Shown: positions 31,571-42,600 of the stretch, in pieces
Layout: each line of letters starts with the position of its first letter
Position numbering within the stretch: position 1 is the stretch's first letter
Assembly: GCA_963575745.1 (NCBI GenBank)
Contig: CAUYUJ010015693.1
Coordinates: 465,432-529,431 of the forward strand
Length of the DNA: 64,000 nt
Direction of reading: 5' to 3'
Source: Prorocentrum cordatum
Taxonomy: Eukaryota > Sar > Dinophyceae > Prorocentrales > Prorocentraceae
Translations under genes and position numbers: made by a program
Notes under the pieces: model-generated
Seen by the model: only the letters and a program-made list of their open reading frames with translations
What the model was told of the DNA's origin: nothing
Databases searched by the model: none

Positions 31571-31945
31571 CTACCCACTTTGTTTTAGCAGAAAGATTGG
31601 AAAAATAGGCGCCTGCGGCGGGCTCGTTTTATAGCTTGAAAAATTATGCGCCTGCGGCGGGCTTCTTCAGAGCCTCGCAGACTGCCGACGCACCCGCAAC
31701 TGCGGGGTGCTACGTATACATATGTGCGTATACACACGCACGCCCGCGCTTGCAGTGGCATATGCGCATGAATTGTATGCGTGCAGATGTGCAGGCTACT
31801 TCGGTCGACGAGTAGGTCATTTTCGTCTGACTGGGACACTATACGTACGTACGCGCGCGACTGCGCGCGTGCGCGCAGTGGCGTCCAGTTCTCACGCGCG
31901 GTTTGAGGCTGACTGCCCAGAATCCCAGAAAAGGTACAATTGCTT
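31570..31945. other. No gene recognised
   Basis: A short duplication (gcgcctgcggcgggct near 31,609 and 31,650). Otherwise unique DNA with a purine/pyrimidine-alternating gcgcgc/tacgta stretch at 31,840-31,880. No coding evidence. Confidence 0.35.
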
Positions 31946-31949
31946 TTTC

Positions 31950-33050
31950 GCATGCGGTTTCGGGGTTGACACGTGTCACCGGTTGCCGTTGTGAGGCTGA
32001 ATGGCCTTATGTTGGCTTTGGAATCCCAAATTTAGAATTGGTTATTCTGTCACCTTCTCGGGTGTGACACGTGTCGTCTGTTTTTTGTGTGAAGCTGAAT
32101 GGCCTTATGTTGGCTCCCAGAGTTCCAACTTTACAATTAATTGTTTTTGTCTCTCACGGTTTCGGGGGTGGCACGTGTCACAGGTTGTTTTTGTGAGGCT
32201 GAGTGGCCTTATGTTCGCTCTCCGAATCTCAAATTTACAAATGGTTTTTCTAACGCGGATTCGGGGGTGATTTGTGTCGCCTGTTGTATTTGTGAGGCTG
32301 AATGGCCTTATGTTGGTTCCCAGGATCCGTAAATTTACCATTTGTTTTTCTCACTCGGTTTCGGGGGTGACACGTGTCACCCGCTGTTGATTGTCCGGCT
32401 GCATGGCCTTAATTATGTTGGCCCCCAGAATCAAGAATCTACAAGCTGTCTTTCTCATTTCGGAGGTGTTTCGTGTCGCCCGTTGTATTTGTGAGGCTGA
32501 ATGGCCTTATGTTGGCTCCCAAGATTCCAAATTTATAATTGATTTTTATCAAACGGTTTCGGGGGGGACACGTGCCACCTGTTGTTTTTGTGAGGCTGAA
32601 TGGCGTTTTGTTGGCTCCCAGAACCCCGAACTTACAATTGGTTTTTATCACGCAGTTTCGGGGGTGACACGTGTCACCCATTGTTTTTGTGAGGCTGGAT
32701 GGCCTGATGGTGGCTTCCAGAATCACAAATTTACAACTTGTTTTTCTCACGCGGTTTCGGGGGTGACACGTGTCACCGGTTGTTTTTGTGAGGTTGGATG
32801 GCCTTATGTTGGCACCCAGAATGCCACACTTACATATGTTTTTTTCTCACGCAGTTTCGGGGGTGACACGTGGATCCTATTGTTTTTGCGAAGTTGAATG
32901 GCCGAACGCTTGCTCCCAGAATCCAGAATTTACAATTGGTTTTTCTCACGTGGTTTCGGGGGTGACACGTGTCACCTGTTGTTTCTTGTGAAGTTGAATG
33001 GCCTCAGGTTGGCTCCCAGAATTCCGAAGTTACAATTGGTTTTTCTTCAA
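31950..33050 (+). repeat. ~98-bp palindrome-bearing minisatellite, block 1
   Basis: About 11 units, each with a ggtttcgggggtgacacgtg core, ttgtttttgtgaggctgaat, ggccttatgttggctcccag, then aatttacaattggtttttct. The core palindrome in its best form is GGTGACACGTGTCACC (e.g. 32,663-32,678), a perfect 16-bp inverted repeat. Spacing of cores is 95-104 bp. Confidence 0.92.
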
Positions 33051-33660
33051 ATAGGCGTGCCCTATAGGAGTCCTAGCTCAAACCCTACTAATTGGTCTTT
33101 TGCCCCCCCTAATTCCTTTGCCCCCCCCTAATTCCTATGGCTATGCCTATGCCTATGCCTCCCCCTAACTCTGATGCGTACGCCTGCGCCTATGCCTATG
33201 CCTGCTTGTTTGCTTGCGCGCTTGCACGCTTGCTTGCTTGCTTACTTGCTTGCGCGCTTGCGCGCTTGCTTGCACGCCTGCTTGCTTGCTGGGTCGCGGA
33301 TTCCAAGCGTGCTTGATTCCTCTGATTCCTTGATTTGAGTCGTCTAAGCTATTTGGAGTCAACGCTGGCTGACATTGGTCCTTCCCCCCCTAATTCCTAT
33401 GCCCCCCACCCAATTCCTATGCCTATGCCTATGCCTATGCCTATGCCTATGCCTATGCCTATGCCTATGCCTATGTATCCCCCCTAACTCCTATGCCTAC
33501 GCCTATGCCTATGCCTGCTTGCTTGCTTGCTTGCGTGCGTGCTTGCGTGCTTGCTTGCGCGCTTGCGCGCTTGCACGCTTGCTTGCTTGCTGAGTTGCGG
33601 ATTCCAAGCGTGTTTGAGTCGTCTAACCTATTTGGAGTCAACGCTGGCTGATATTCTGGA
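33050..33660 (+). repeat. Duplicated ~300-bp insert with CCTATG and CTTG tracts
   Basis: Two copies of a block inside the 98-bp array. Each contains ccccctaattcctatg, a (ccta/gcctat) tract, a (gctt)n tract and the phrase tttggagtcaacgctggctg (about 33,353 and 33,631). The expanded hexamer tract in the second copy is 33,415-33,475. Confidence 0.85.
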
Positions 33661-34445
33661 AAGGCTTCGCGGGTGACACGTGTCACCTGTTTCTTTGGTG
33701 AGGCTGAATGGCGTCTTGCCGGCTCCCACGATCCAAGATTTACAATTGTTTTTCCCACCCGGTTTCGGGGGGTGGCACGTATCACCCGCTGTTTTTTGTG
33801 AGGCTGAATGGCCTTGTGTTAGTTCCCAGAATGCAGTTTTAAATGTGTTATTCTCTCACGGTTTCGGGGGTGACACGTGTAACCCGTTATTTGTTTTGAG
33901 GTTGAATGGCCTTGTGTTCGCTTCCAGAATCCCAAAGTTAGAATTTGTTTTCCTCACAGGGTTTCGGGGGTGACACGCGTCACTCGTTGTTTTTGTGAGG
34001 TTGAATGACCTTATGTTGGCTCCCAGACTCCCACATTTACAATGCTTATTCTCACGCGGTTTCGGGGGTGGCAAGTGTCGCTCGTTGTTATTGCGCGGCT
34101 GTATGGCTTGATGTTGGCTCCTGGAACCCCAAATTTATAACACATGGTGTTTTCTCACGCGGTTTCGGGGGTGACACGTGTCACCCGTTGTTTTGGTATG
34201 AAGTTGAATGGCCTTATGTTGGCTCACATGCTCCCAAATTTACAAGTGGTTTTTCTCAAACGGTTTCGGGGGTGACACGCGTCACCCGTGGCTCTTGTGA
34301 GGCTGAATAGCGTTTTGTTGGCTCCCAGAACCCCAAATTTACAATTAGTTTTTCTCACGCGGTTTCGGGGGTGACACGTGTCATCCGATGTTTTTTGTGA
34401 GGCTGAATGGCTTGATGTTGGTTGGCTCCCAGAATCCCAAGCGTG
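33660..34445 (+). repeat. ~98-bp palindrome-bearing minisatellite, block 2
   Basis: About eight units of the same family as block 1; the palindrome core recurs at about 33,672, 33,775, 33,870, 33,971, 34,165, 34,269 and 34,370. Confidence 0.92.
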
Positions 34446-34880
34446 GCCTGACGCCAAGAGGGGGTGCGCAGCATTCTGCCCTTACACGCGGAGCGTCAGG
34501 GCTGTCGCGGGGACGTCCCCGGCGCTCCAGTTTGCCCCGCCGCCCTTTGTTTTTTACTTGCGCACTACAGCGCTGGGAATTATTATTTCTTCAGTGTCCC
34601 CCAGATTGCTGTTTTGTTTTACCGTTTTTAGATATTAACCGGCCCGCTATATGGTAAGTATGCGCATCACATTTAGACCGGAATACAGAGGGGACGTGGA
34701 GGAAGTACTTAGAGATATAGAGCACCAAATTTGAACCAGAGATGGGTATACATGTCTTTGCACAATCAAACAAACAAGCACAAACCGAACCACCAAAGCA
34801 CACAAACAATAATTAGCGATACATGTATAGAGAGGAAACAGAGAGAGAGAGACAGGGCCATATGGTAGACACTAGTGTGT
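34445..34880. other. No gene recognised
   Basis: Unique DNA turning AT-rich after 34,560. No supported reading frame. Confidence 0.35.
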
Positions 34881-35035
34881 ATATATATATATAGAGAGAT
34901 ATCTGGAAAGAGAGAGAGAGAGAAAGAGGGGGAGGGGCAAAGAGGAAGAAAACAAAATAATATATATATATATATATATATATACTGAGAGACAGGGAGA
35001 GAGAGAGAGAGAGAGAGTGAGAGAGAGAGGGAGAT
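34880..35035. repeat. (TA)n and (GA)n tracts
   Basis: tatata runs near 34,880 and 34,962-34,983, and gagaga runs near 34,907-34,923 and 34,986-35,033. Confidence 0.9.
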
Positions 35036-35050
35036 ACACAACGAGCGCGT

Positions 35051-35680
35051 GTGCGTGTTGGAATCCCCCCCCAGGCGAGCGACGACGACGTCCCAGACGG
35101 ACTCATAGTGCAGGACGAGACCGAGGAGGACGCGGGGCCTCGCCACGAGCATTTGAATCCACCGGAGACCTGGGGGAGGGTGCGGACTGTTGGGGGGAAG
35201 CTTGGGGAGTGGAGGGATGATAAGGGGGGGTGGGGACATGATGGGGGAGAAGGGGGAGGGGAAAGCCAGGCGCGACCGCGTCACATTCGACCTGCCCCTT
35301 CAAAGCATCCCTTCTCATTGCGTTGAATCAATCCTCTCCCATCCGCCGAGTGGGGTGCTCTAGAGACCCTGATCCCCCAGGTGGTCGTTGCAGGACTGAC
35401 CCATCGTTTGCCGTACAAGCTGTGAGGGGGGCTGCTTGCACCATGGAGGACGAGTAGCAGCAGCAGTGGGCGTGAGAAAGGAAGGGAGGGGGGAACGGAT
35501 CGACGAGGGAGGAATTGGATCCAGCAGTGTGGCCCGCGCTGGGACGAGAGCCCCACTCCGAGCGACGGAGGCAATGTCACCGACACTGAAGTTGGCCAAC
35601 GCTGCAGCCGGAACACCACGTGGGAGAACCTGGAGATGTTCCGCATGGACGGCATCGGACCCCCTCTCGGAGCCGCCGTT
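35051..35680 (+). CDS. Possible exon(s) of an unknown gene
   Basis: Two stretches look coding by composition. From about 35,075, after a pyrimidine-rich AG (ccccccccag), a frame reads SDDDVPDGLIVQDETEEDAG. Near 35,550-35,680 another frame reads DGGNVTDTEVGQRCSRNTTW and ENLEMFRMDGIG before running into minisatellite. They could be exons of a gene later invaded by repeats. No family recognised, and splice support is weak. Confidence 0.2.
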
Positions 35681-35689
35681 GGGCACTCT

Positions 35690-35965
35690 TGGGGCCGTCT
35701 TGGGGCCCTCTCGGGGGCATCCGCGGCCGCCCTGTGGCGATCTTGGGGGGCCTCCTGGGCCGTCCTGGAGCGTCTGGAAGCAGAAAACGCGAAACGGCCC
35801 AAATCCTAGGGGTAGCCATGGCGTGTGCCTCTTGAGGCCCTCTCAGGGGGCCTCTTGGGGCGTCGTAGAGCCTTCTTTTGGGCCGTCTGGGGGGCCATCT
35901 GGGGCGTCTGGGGGCGACCTTGGGCGTTGCGGGGCCCTTTTTTGTGCAGTCTTGAGGTCCTCTTG
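35690..35965 (+). repeat. CTTGGGCCGTCTTGG minisatellite fragment
   Basis: cttggggccgtcttggggcc-type units, with a closer-like gcagaaaacgcgaaacggcc near 35,780. Confidence 0.75.
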
Positions 35966-35977
35966 AGGGCATCTTGG

Positions 35978-36072
35978 CTCTCCTCCTCCTCCTCCTCCTC
36001 CTCCTCCTCCTCCACCTCCTCCTCCTCCTCCTCCTCCTCCTCCTCCTCCTCCTCCTCCTCCTCCTCCTCCTC
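35978..36072. repeat. (CCT)n microsatellite
   Basis: About 30 cct triplets with one cca interruption. Confidence 0.93.
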
Positions 36073-36239
36073 TTGTTTTTGGCCCCTCTTGGGCCCGAAG
36101 AGGTCACGCGAGAAGGCGCGCCTGACAAGACGCGTCATGCCCCGCCAAATTTGGTAAGTCGGGCTCCGCGCCACTTCAAGGCCCCTCCGGACTGAGGACT
36201 GACAATTTTAGGAATACGGGATCGACCTGAGGACACGCC

Positions 36240-36560
36240 CACTCCGTGCCCAGAGGCACGGTGGCCGATGAGTTGTGGATTCGGGAGCGCGAACGCGTCG
36301 TGCTTTACAGGGTGTGTGGCTGCGGGAGCGTAAACCCGTTGTAGTTCACAAGGGATTGCGCCTTCGGGGGCGCAGTATTGTAGTACATTAGCAGACATTA
36401 GCAGGGGGTGTGGTCTCGAGGGCGAATCGGCCGAAATGTATCAGAGATTGTGGCGTGGGCGCGGAGTCGTTGTAATGTATGAAGGGTTGTGGCCTCGGGG
36501 CTAGGGGGCACCAGCGCTTAGAGAATTACAAGTGGGCGTGGCCTCGGGAACGCGAACCTG
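36240..36560 (+). repeat. Degenerate ~45-bp array related to the 42-bp array
   Basis: Units with ttgtgg-ttcgggagcgcgaa and gttgtagt-ta-a-gg, spaced about 42-55 bp. They resemble the cggggacgcgagta core at 19 kb. Confidence 0.6.
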
Positions 36561-37090
36561 TTGTATCTTACGTGCCCCAAGGCCCACACAAATTCTGAGG
36601 ATGTGCTTCTGGGAGAGGAACCGGATCCGTTTCGTGCTGGGGCCCTCGCGCGGACTTCAATCATTACAGAATTTGGAAGTCAACGTTCGACCTATACAGG
36701 TACAACACATCATCATATGGAGCAGCTGCAGGGAACGGTGAAGCCACGCTCAAGCAGCATGTTGCCCCCCCAAGAGGGCTGAAGGATGTCAGTTGTTTCC
36801 CCTTATGCCCATCGGTTATCGGCGACCCCGCGCTATTCCCACGGGTATGTTACCACGCCCATCTCGGCCCAGCCAGCGCGCAGGACGTCGAGAAGAAGCT
36901 CAGAGAAAGCCGTGCGCGGCGCGAGGCGGCGCCTCGAAACTCTTCCGCAATCTTCCCGCGCGTTTGCAGCTCTTTGCGTGTAGCCGCCTCTTTGGAGCCT
37001 GGCGTCGTGTCTCTGCCTTTGCCCCCTCTAACCCTCGCCCTCCGTAGACCCCCCGCCCCCTCCTTTCCCCACCTCCTTCCCGAAGGGAGG
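36560..37090. other. No gene recognised
   Basis: Mixed DNA becoming GC-rich. Several overlapping short frames on both strands but none with natural composition or known motifs. Confidence 0.35.
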
Positions 37091-37620
37091 GTCCAACACA
37101 CGGGGGGCCCCCTCAGATGTTCTTGGACGGGAGACGGGAGGGGTGGAGGTGGAGATGGGAGAGGGCGAGGGGAGAGGGCATGTGGCAGAGGGCGAGGGCG
37201 AGGGCAGAGGAGGGGCGGAAGGGGGGGGAGGGGGGGGGGGGGGGGGGGGCCTTGGCGTGTCTGGCTGAGGGGCCCCTGTCGGGGAGCGGGACCTGCATCG
37301 CTCAGCGAGGCGGTCCGCCCGCGAAGGCGGCAGCGGCAGCCGCTTCCAGGGAGCGGCAGGGACAGCCTCCCCGTCGGGGCCGGGAGCGTCTGATTGCGCG
37401 GGGGGCCCTGGCCCGGCATCCTCCCTCCTCTTCCTCCCGTGTCCCTCTCCCCTCTCCCTTCCCCTCCCTCCCCTCTGTCCCTCCCCTCCCTCCTGCGTCC
37501 TCCCTCCTCCCCCCCCCTCTTCCCCTCCCTCTCTCCTGCGTCCTCTTCCTGCCCTTCCCCTCCCCTCCTCCTCCTCTCGGCCCCCCCGCCTCCTGCGCGG
37601 CACGCTGCCCCCAATGAGTG
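37090..37620. repeat. G-rich then C/T-rich low-complexity DNA with poly(G)
   Basis: gga/ggggc-rich strand (37,120-37,250) with a run of about 20 G at 37,231-37,250, then c/t-rich (37,420-37,580). Strong G-quadruplex potential; long frames on either strand are artefacts. Confidence 0.8.
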
Positions 37621-37843
37621 CCGCACCGGCGGCCTGCGCCCCCCGCCGCTGCCCCGCGCGTGCAGAGCACGGGGCCTCCGCGCGTGGCGGCCCCGCGGGC
37701 GGTCCCGCGGCGGTGGGCGGCGGGGGGCCACGGGGCGGGGGCCCCCCCCTGGTGAGGGGCGGGCGGCCGAGGGCCCCCCCTGCGCGGGGGGCGCCTCCTC
37801 GGCGCGGGCGCCCCCAGGGCGTCGCGCCCCCACGGGGGTTCAG

Positions 37844-37997
37844 TCGGGCCGGTCCCTCCACAGGAGGACTGTGCAAAGATAGGCAAACAAACAGACAGGG
37901 GATTGTTTCTGGAGCATGTTTGGGGCATCTGTTGAGCGTGTTTGGGATATTTGTTTATTTTTTTGTCCAAACTCCCCCTGTAGGGGGACAGGCCCGG
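37844..37997. mobile_element. MITE-like element, family 1, copy B
   Basis: Right end matches copy A (tccccctgtagggggacagg then cccg). The left end gtcgggccggtccctcca then caggagga is a diverged inverted copy. AT-rich interior, about 154 bp. Confidence 0.55.
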
Positions 37998-38167
37998 CCT
38001 AACACTGGGGCCCGGCCTGGCGGAGAGAGGCAGGCGGCATGCGCTGCTCCTGCCCTGCGCTGGCCGAGCGGCCAGGCGGGCGGTGCTGCGGGCGGCGCCG
38101 AGGCGCACGGTCACGTCGTGAGGCGCAATCGTCGGAGACTGGAACATTGTACATTACCAGGGGCGGG

Positions 38168-38331
38168 CTGCGTTTTCAATCCCGAGACTTCTGGAGGGTC
38201 GGGGACGACGTCGGGGTGGTGTGGTGTATGTTTTTCCCCCGCTTTCCGGCTGCGTTTTCAATCCCGAGACTTTTGGAGGGTCGGGGACGACGTCGGGGGT
38301 GTGTGGTGTATGTTTTTCCCCCGCTTTCCCA
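38168..38331 (+). repeat. 82-bp tandem duplication
   Basis: ctgcgttttcaatcccgaga to ttttcccccgctttcc, twice with offset exactly 82 bp (38,168 and 38,250) and only a few changes. A recent event. Confidence 0.92.
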
Positions 38332-38639
38332 GGGAAGCAACGAAACATGTATACACCTGGATCCCGTGTACAGCAGGATCCGCGTTCTTGTGCGAATTTC
38401 GGCGCAGGGTCGGAACAAAAAGCGTCGGTGTATAGAGTTCGTTCCCCTAAATCAGACAAACCGATTCTTTACACAAGCAAGACTGACCTCTTGAGGATCC
38501 TGGGCCGGGGCCCGGATCCTGGACGTCGTCCCTGTGCGTCGATGCTGGGCTTCCGCGACGGCTCGAGGACTAGAGACCTGCCCCCCCCACTTGAATTGTA
38601 GACCGACCGTGCACAGCAGACGCGAAACTACATATACAC

Positions 38640-38644
38640 ATATT

Positions 38645-38695
<51 letters not shown>
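38640..38695. repeat. (TA)n microsatellite
   Basis: tatata with two cata interruptions. Confidence 0.93.
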
Positions 38696-38715
38696 ATTTC
38701 AGCGTACGCCCCCTC

Positions 38716-39156
38716 TTGGCAGGCAGCATACTCGACGAAGGGTGGTCATTCGGCGGAGAAGGGGTATCGGCAGCACGAGGGAGGGGCATCGGCAGCACGA
38801 CGAGGAGAGACGAGAGCAGGAGGCTGAGAGACGATGGAGGTGCGCATCCTCAAGAGTGTCGCGGCCGCGCCCTCGTCCTGTCAACTGCTCAAGGCCCTCG
38901 CCCGGCGCAGTCGCCACGAGCCCGTGCCCGGGGGCCTCGTTTGGAGCGGAAGGAGAGCACTGTCCGAAGCAAGAGCGGGAGTCGCCTTTCTCACGTTTCC
39001 CCAGCTGCGCTTCGCGAGTTGCACATGCAGCTCTTGTGTGAGCGGAGAGAGTTTCCACGCTCGCAGGGTTCTCCAAGGGCTCCTCCCCGCTCCAGCTTGC
39101 GCGCGCACTGCCAGGGAGACTCACGTGGTGCGGCACGCGATGGGCAGCTAGCTTGA
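38716..39156 (+). CDS. Hypothetical open frame
   Basis: 146 codons, Arg/Gly/Ser-rich. The second half (AALRELHMQLLCERREFPRS) has a plausible amphipathic stretch. Other frames on both strands are also open here, no homologue is known to me, and the start is arbitrary. Probably chance. Confidence 0.15.
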   Translation: MAGSILDEGWSFGGEGVSAARGRGIGSTTRRDESRRLRDDGGAHPQECRGRALVLSTAQGPRPAQSPRARARGPRLERKESTVRSKSGSRLSHVSPAALRELHMQLLCERREFPRSQGSPRAPPRSSLRAHCQGDSRGAARDGQLA

Positions 39157-39229
39157 GCCACACGCGCTTCGCCGCACTGCTTTGCTCACTACTCGAGCCT
39201 TGTGCACGTGCCACGCCCCAGCCCAATAG

Positions 39230-39670
39230 TCGTTCCTCCTACTCATCCCCGTCGCCAGTCTCTCCCACCTCGTGCTGTTGCTCCTCCTCTCTTTCTCCTG
39301 CGTCATCATTTGTCTCCTCCTCCCTCCCTTCCCCCTCCTGTTCAGCTCCTCCTCCTCCTCCTCCTCCTCCTCCTTCTCCTCCGCGTCCCCATCTGCCCAT
39401 TTTCGCACGATCCTCCGTCACATACGGGCCCGTCCTCGCACGCTTCCCCCCACAGGCTCTCATGGCCAAGTGGGTGACGCGAGGCGAGGGCCAGGACCCT
39501 CGCCACAAGCCGCTCCGTCCTTGGCCAGACTGGTTGCTCCCCACATCGCCCTCGCTCCGCCGCCGCGGCTCTCGCCGCCTCCCCCTCCCCTCCCCCTTGC
39601 CCCCCGCCCCCCCCCACACACCTCCCACCTCCCCCCTCTCGCTGTCCCTCCTCCTCGCCCTCGTGGAGCT
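39230..39670. repeat. C/T-rich low-complexity DNA with (CCT)n
   Basis: (ctc/cct)n at about 39,340-39,375, and C-rich runs at 39,570-39,660. A pyrimidine-rich acceptor-like cccccccacag precedes gctctcatggccaagtgg (about 39,460), but no exon could be confirmed. Confidence 0.7.
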
Positions 39671-39672
39671 CA

Positions 39673-42600
39673 GTGTGGTTCCAGGAGGTCTCGCACTCGT
39701 ACGCACCCCTACGGGGTGTTGACGGAAAACATACCAAAGAGATTGCATTCGGGGACGTACACCGGGTCTTCATGACAGACAACCCGTCACAGGACTTGCT
39801 TGTCTCCTGTGATGCAGAGCGGCTACGCCAACATCCGGGAGGCGGCGACTTGCGTCGACGCAGTCCGCAAGCTGGCCTCCACCATAAAGGATTCGGAGAG
39901 CACAGCCAAAGTCATCAGTGGCTACGCGGCACAACGGAGCATGCTTCATGGGAGGCGGTCCCAAACCAGGCTTGGATTCGCAGCCAACGCGCGCAACCTG
40001 ACGCAAAAACATAGGACTGTGCCGCGCAGAGGTACGCAGAGGACAGCTGCACAAGTAACACCCGACGACGTCCCCGACAAGCCAAGGTGCCGCTTACCCA
40101 CTGGCTCTCTGACGGCGGCAGCACCCAACCTGGCCTCTGGCGCACTCCTGACAGCACCGCCAAAACGATGACGCAAACGGCAGGGCCCCAGCGGGTGCGC
40201 GCTCGCCGAAAAGACCACGGACGACAGCGGCCTGGGGCTCGAGTTCAACGGCCTGGCGGACGAGTTCCCTGACCTGCTCGGCTCCCGCCAGTTGCCCCTA
40301 TCCACCACTGACTCCAGCAAAGGTGGCGATGCCGACATCGTGATCCATCTCGCTGCCCGGCCCAACTGCCAGCGCGACTGGCGCTTCTTGGACAGCCGCA
40401 ACCGCGCCGACGTCGCCGTTGCCAGTGCCGAGCGTTTCGTTGTCCCCATCGGCGATTTTAGGATGTTCAGCACAGCCAGCGAATCCATGCTCAGCGCGCG
40501 GACACTATGGCAGAGCAACCAACCTTGGGGTGCGATTCGTGGGCGACGGTTTCCTGGGGACCAGATTCCGGCCGGAAGCCGACGCGGGATGGGGCTGCAT
40601 CGAGGACGCGCAGCGCTGGATCCCGCCTGAACACCAGACCAACACCTGGCTCCGACGTCGACCGCGCCATGGCCGAGGTCAGGGAAACCCAGGCAGACTC
40701 CCCGCTGGTCCGAGACTTCTCCTAGGAGAGGCTCGCCGAGCAACTGACTGGCGCGCTCTGCGCCCGCTTGAATGCGCCCGCCCTCGGCCCCGACCTGCAC
40801 CCGGCAAGCGGCCTCCGCCCGAGCGAGTACGGCGCCGCCAGCCAACCAGCAAGACGTGGAGCCACAAGGGCTTCCTCTACGACGTGACCCTGGGGATCGA
40901 CGCGGGCAACCTGGTCTCCAGCACACTGTGGGCTGCCATGATGTGGGCCTGTGGTCCTGGGCCGAAATGGGGCGACGGGGACATTGCTGCGGGGGTAGAC
41001 GATCCCCTGGGCCGCCTGCGACTTGGCCCACGGTGCCAACCCCGGGGATATGCACGCCTCCTCCCATGCCGAAGCAGTTCCCATGCGCTTCAAAACGGCC
41101 CACTGCGCACTGCAGCAGACAGCGCGCACACCCTGGGATGAGCGGCCTCGAGTCCATCCTCCGCGGACGGGCCGGGCCCGACCCCTCTGCTCGACAGCCG
41201 TGCCAGGGACAGCGCCGACCCCATCCGGCTGGCGCAGGCACGGGTCACGCTCATTCTGGTGGTGCTCACTGCGAGGGAATCTAGGATGCGCGCGTTCCCA
41301 TACTCTGGCCAGGAGGGAACAGGTGACGCGATCGAAGGTGTCCTTGGGATTTGCAAGCCGGGCAGTGCTACAGGCTCCACATCGGCGCCCAAAGAAGTCA
41401 GCTTCCGCGAGTTGTTTTGGAAAGTCTTGGGGACTTGCCAAGGGCGACTTTCTGCGCCTGCATGGCCGCTTCGAAGACGCCCTGGGACGCGTCGCCTGCC
41501 CGGCGCGCGCGAGTCATTGCCACCCACGCGCCGAAGAGGCCGAATGCCCACAGACCTGGGCGGAGACGTTGCAAAGCAAGTTCCATCTGCGTTCTGCGAC
41601 CGTGGTCCTGGAGGCGCTGGTCGACCCCGCCCGTCTCGCCGGGCTTGCGTCCGCCGGCTGCGGTCTGCGCCCTCCGCGCTGGTCTAGTCGGCAGCTACGG
41701 GCGCCTCGGGGGGCCGGAAGGCAGAAGGCAACGATCTCCGCTACATCGGCGGAGGCACGGCCACCAACAAAACCAACCTTGTCGCGCCCACGCCTCTCAG
41801 CGCGGCCCCCAGCGCCCAGCTTGCCCCCCCAAATCTGGTCTCGGGAGACGCGCGTTTTCTCGAGCAGCATAAGGGCGCCCGCCCCATCTGCGACGGCCGC
41901 AAGCAGGGGCCTTTCGAGCTCCGCGAGGGCACGTGGGAGGACGACCACGCACGCTCCTACCTAGCGCAGAATCAGGAGCTCGCTTACAACAGCGGTTTCA
42001 ATTGCCGCTGGCTCTGCCTGCGGCGCTGGCAACGCCGCGTGGAGGATAAAGGCGCCGAGGTACCGCATAGACGACATGCGATAGATAAGCTGGCCGCCCA
42101 CCACGAAGACCATTGTGCCGCGCAGGGGATCCGGGTCCGCAACGCCCTCCCGGTACCCCTACGGATGCCAGCGGGGCATGTCCAGGTGCCCAAACCCAGC
42201 AGCGCCTGCGCGTTGACCCAGCTGCTCCTGTTGGCCACCGACACTGACGACCCAGCACAGACTGGCAGCACCGTCCCCAACTGCCGCCCCATAGACGACC
42301 GCTTCGGCACAGGCGCCACGGAGTCCGGGCTCTGCTCTGCCATCTGCGACAGCGGCAGCGGCGAGCCCGTTGAGCTGGCGCGGGGGCCAGGCCGCCCCGC
42401 TCCTGGCCCCTTAATTCGTCTGGAAGCCATGCCCCGGCCAGGGGTGCGAAGACACATGCGGCCTCCTCGAAGGGGACCCGTGGGCGGAGTGTCCCGGCGC
42501 TGCCGCATCTGCCCGGCGCGCGTCTGGGGCGGCGCCCAGCGTCCTCGAGGTCAGGCTGGACAGGGGCTCAATCCGCACGTGCCCTCCCGCCCCAACAAAG

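Noticed and set aside
36850-37833. Long Arg/Gly/Pro-rich minus-strand frame
   Set aside because: Low-complexity G-run and C/T-rich region; no motif.
35051-39860. One intron-rich host gene spanning several exon-like pieces
   Set aside because: Pieces near 35.1, 35.6, 39.0, 39.46 and 39.7 kb cannot be joined with consistent phases, and repeats separate them.
39946-41241. 431-codon minus-strand frame
   Set aside because: GC shadow; the plus strand has more natural segments, although neither was identified.
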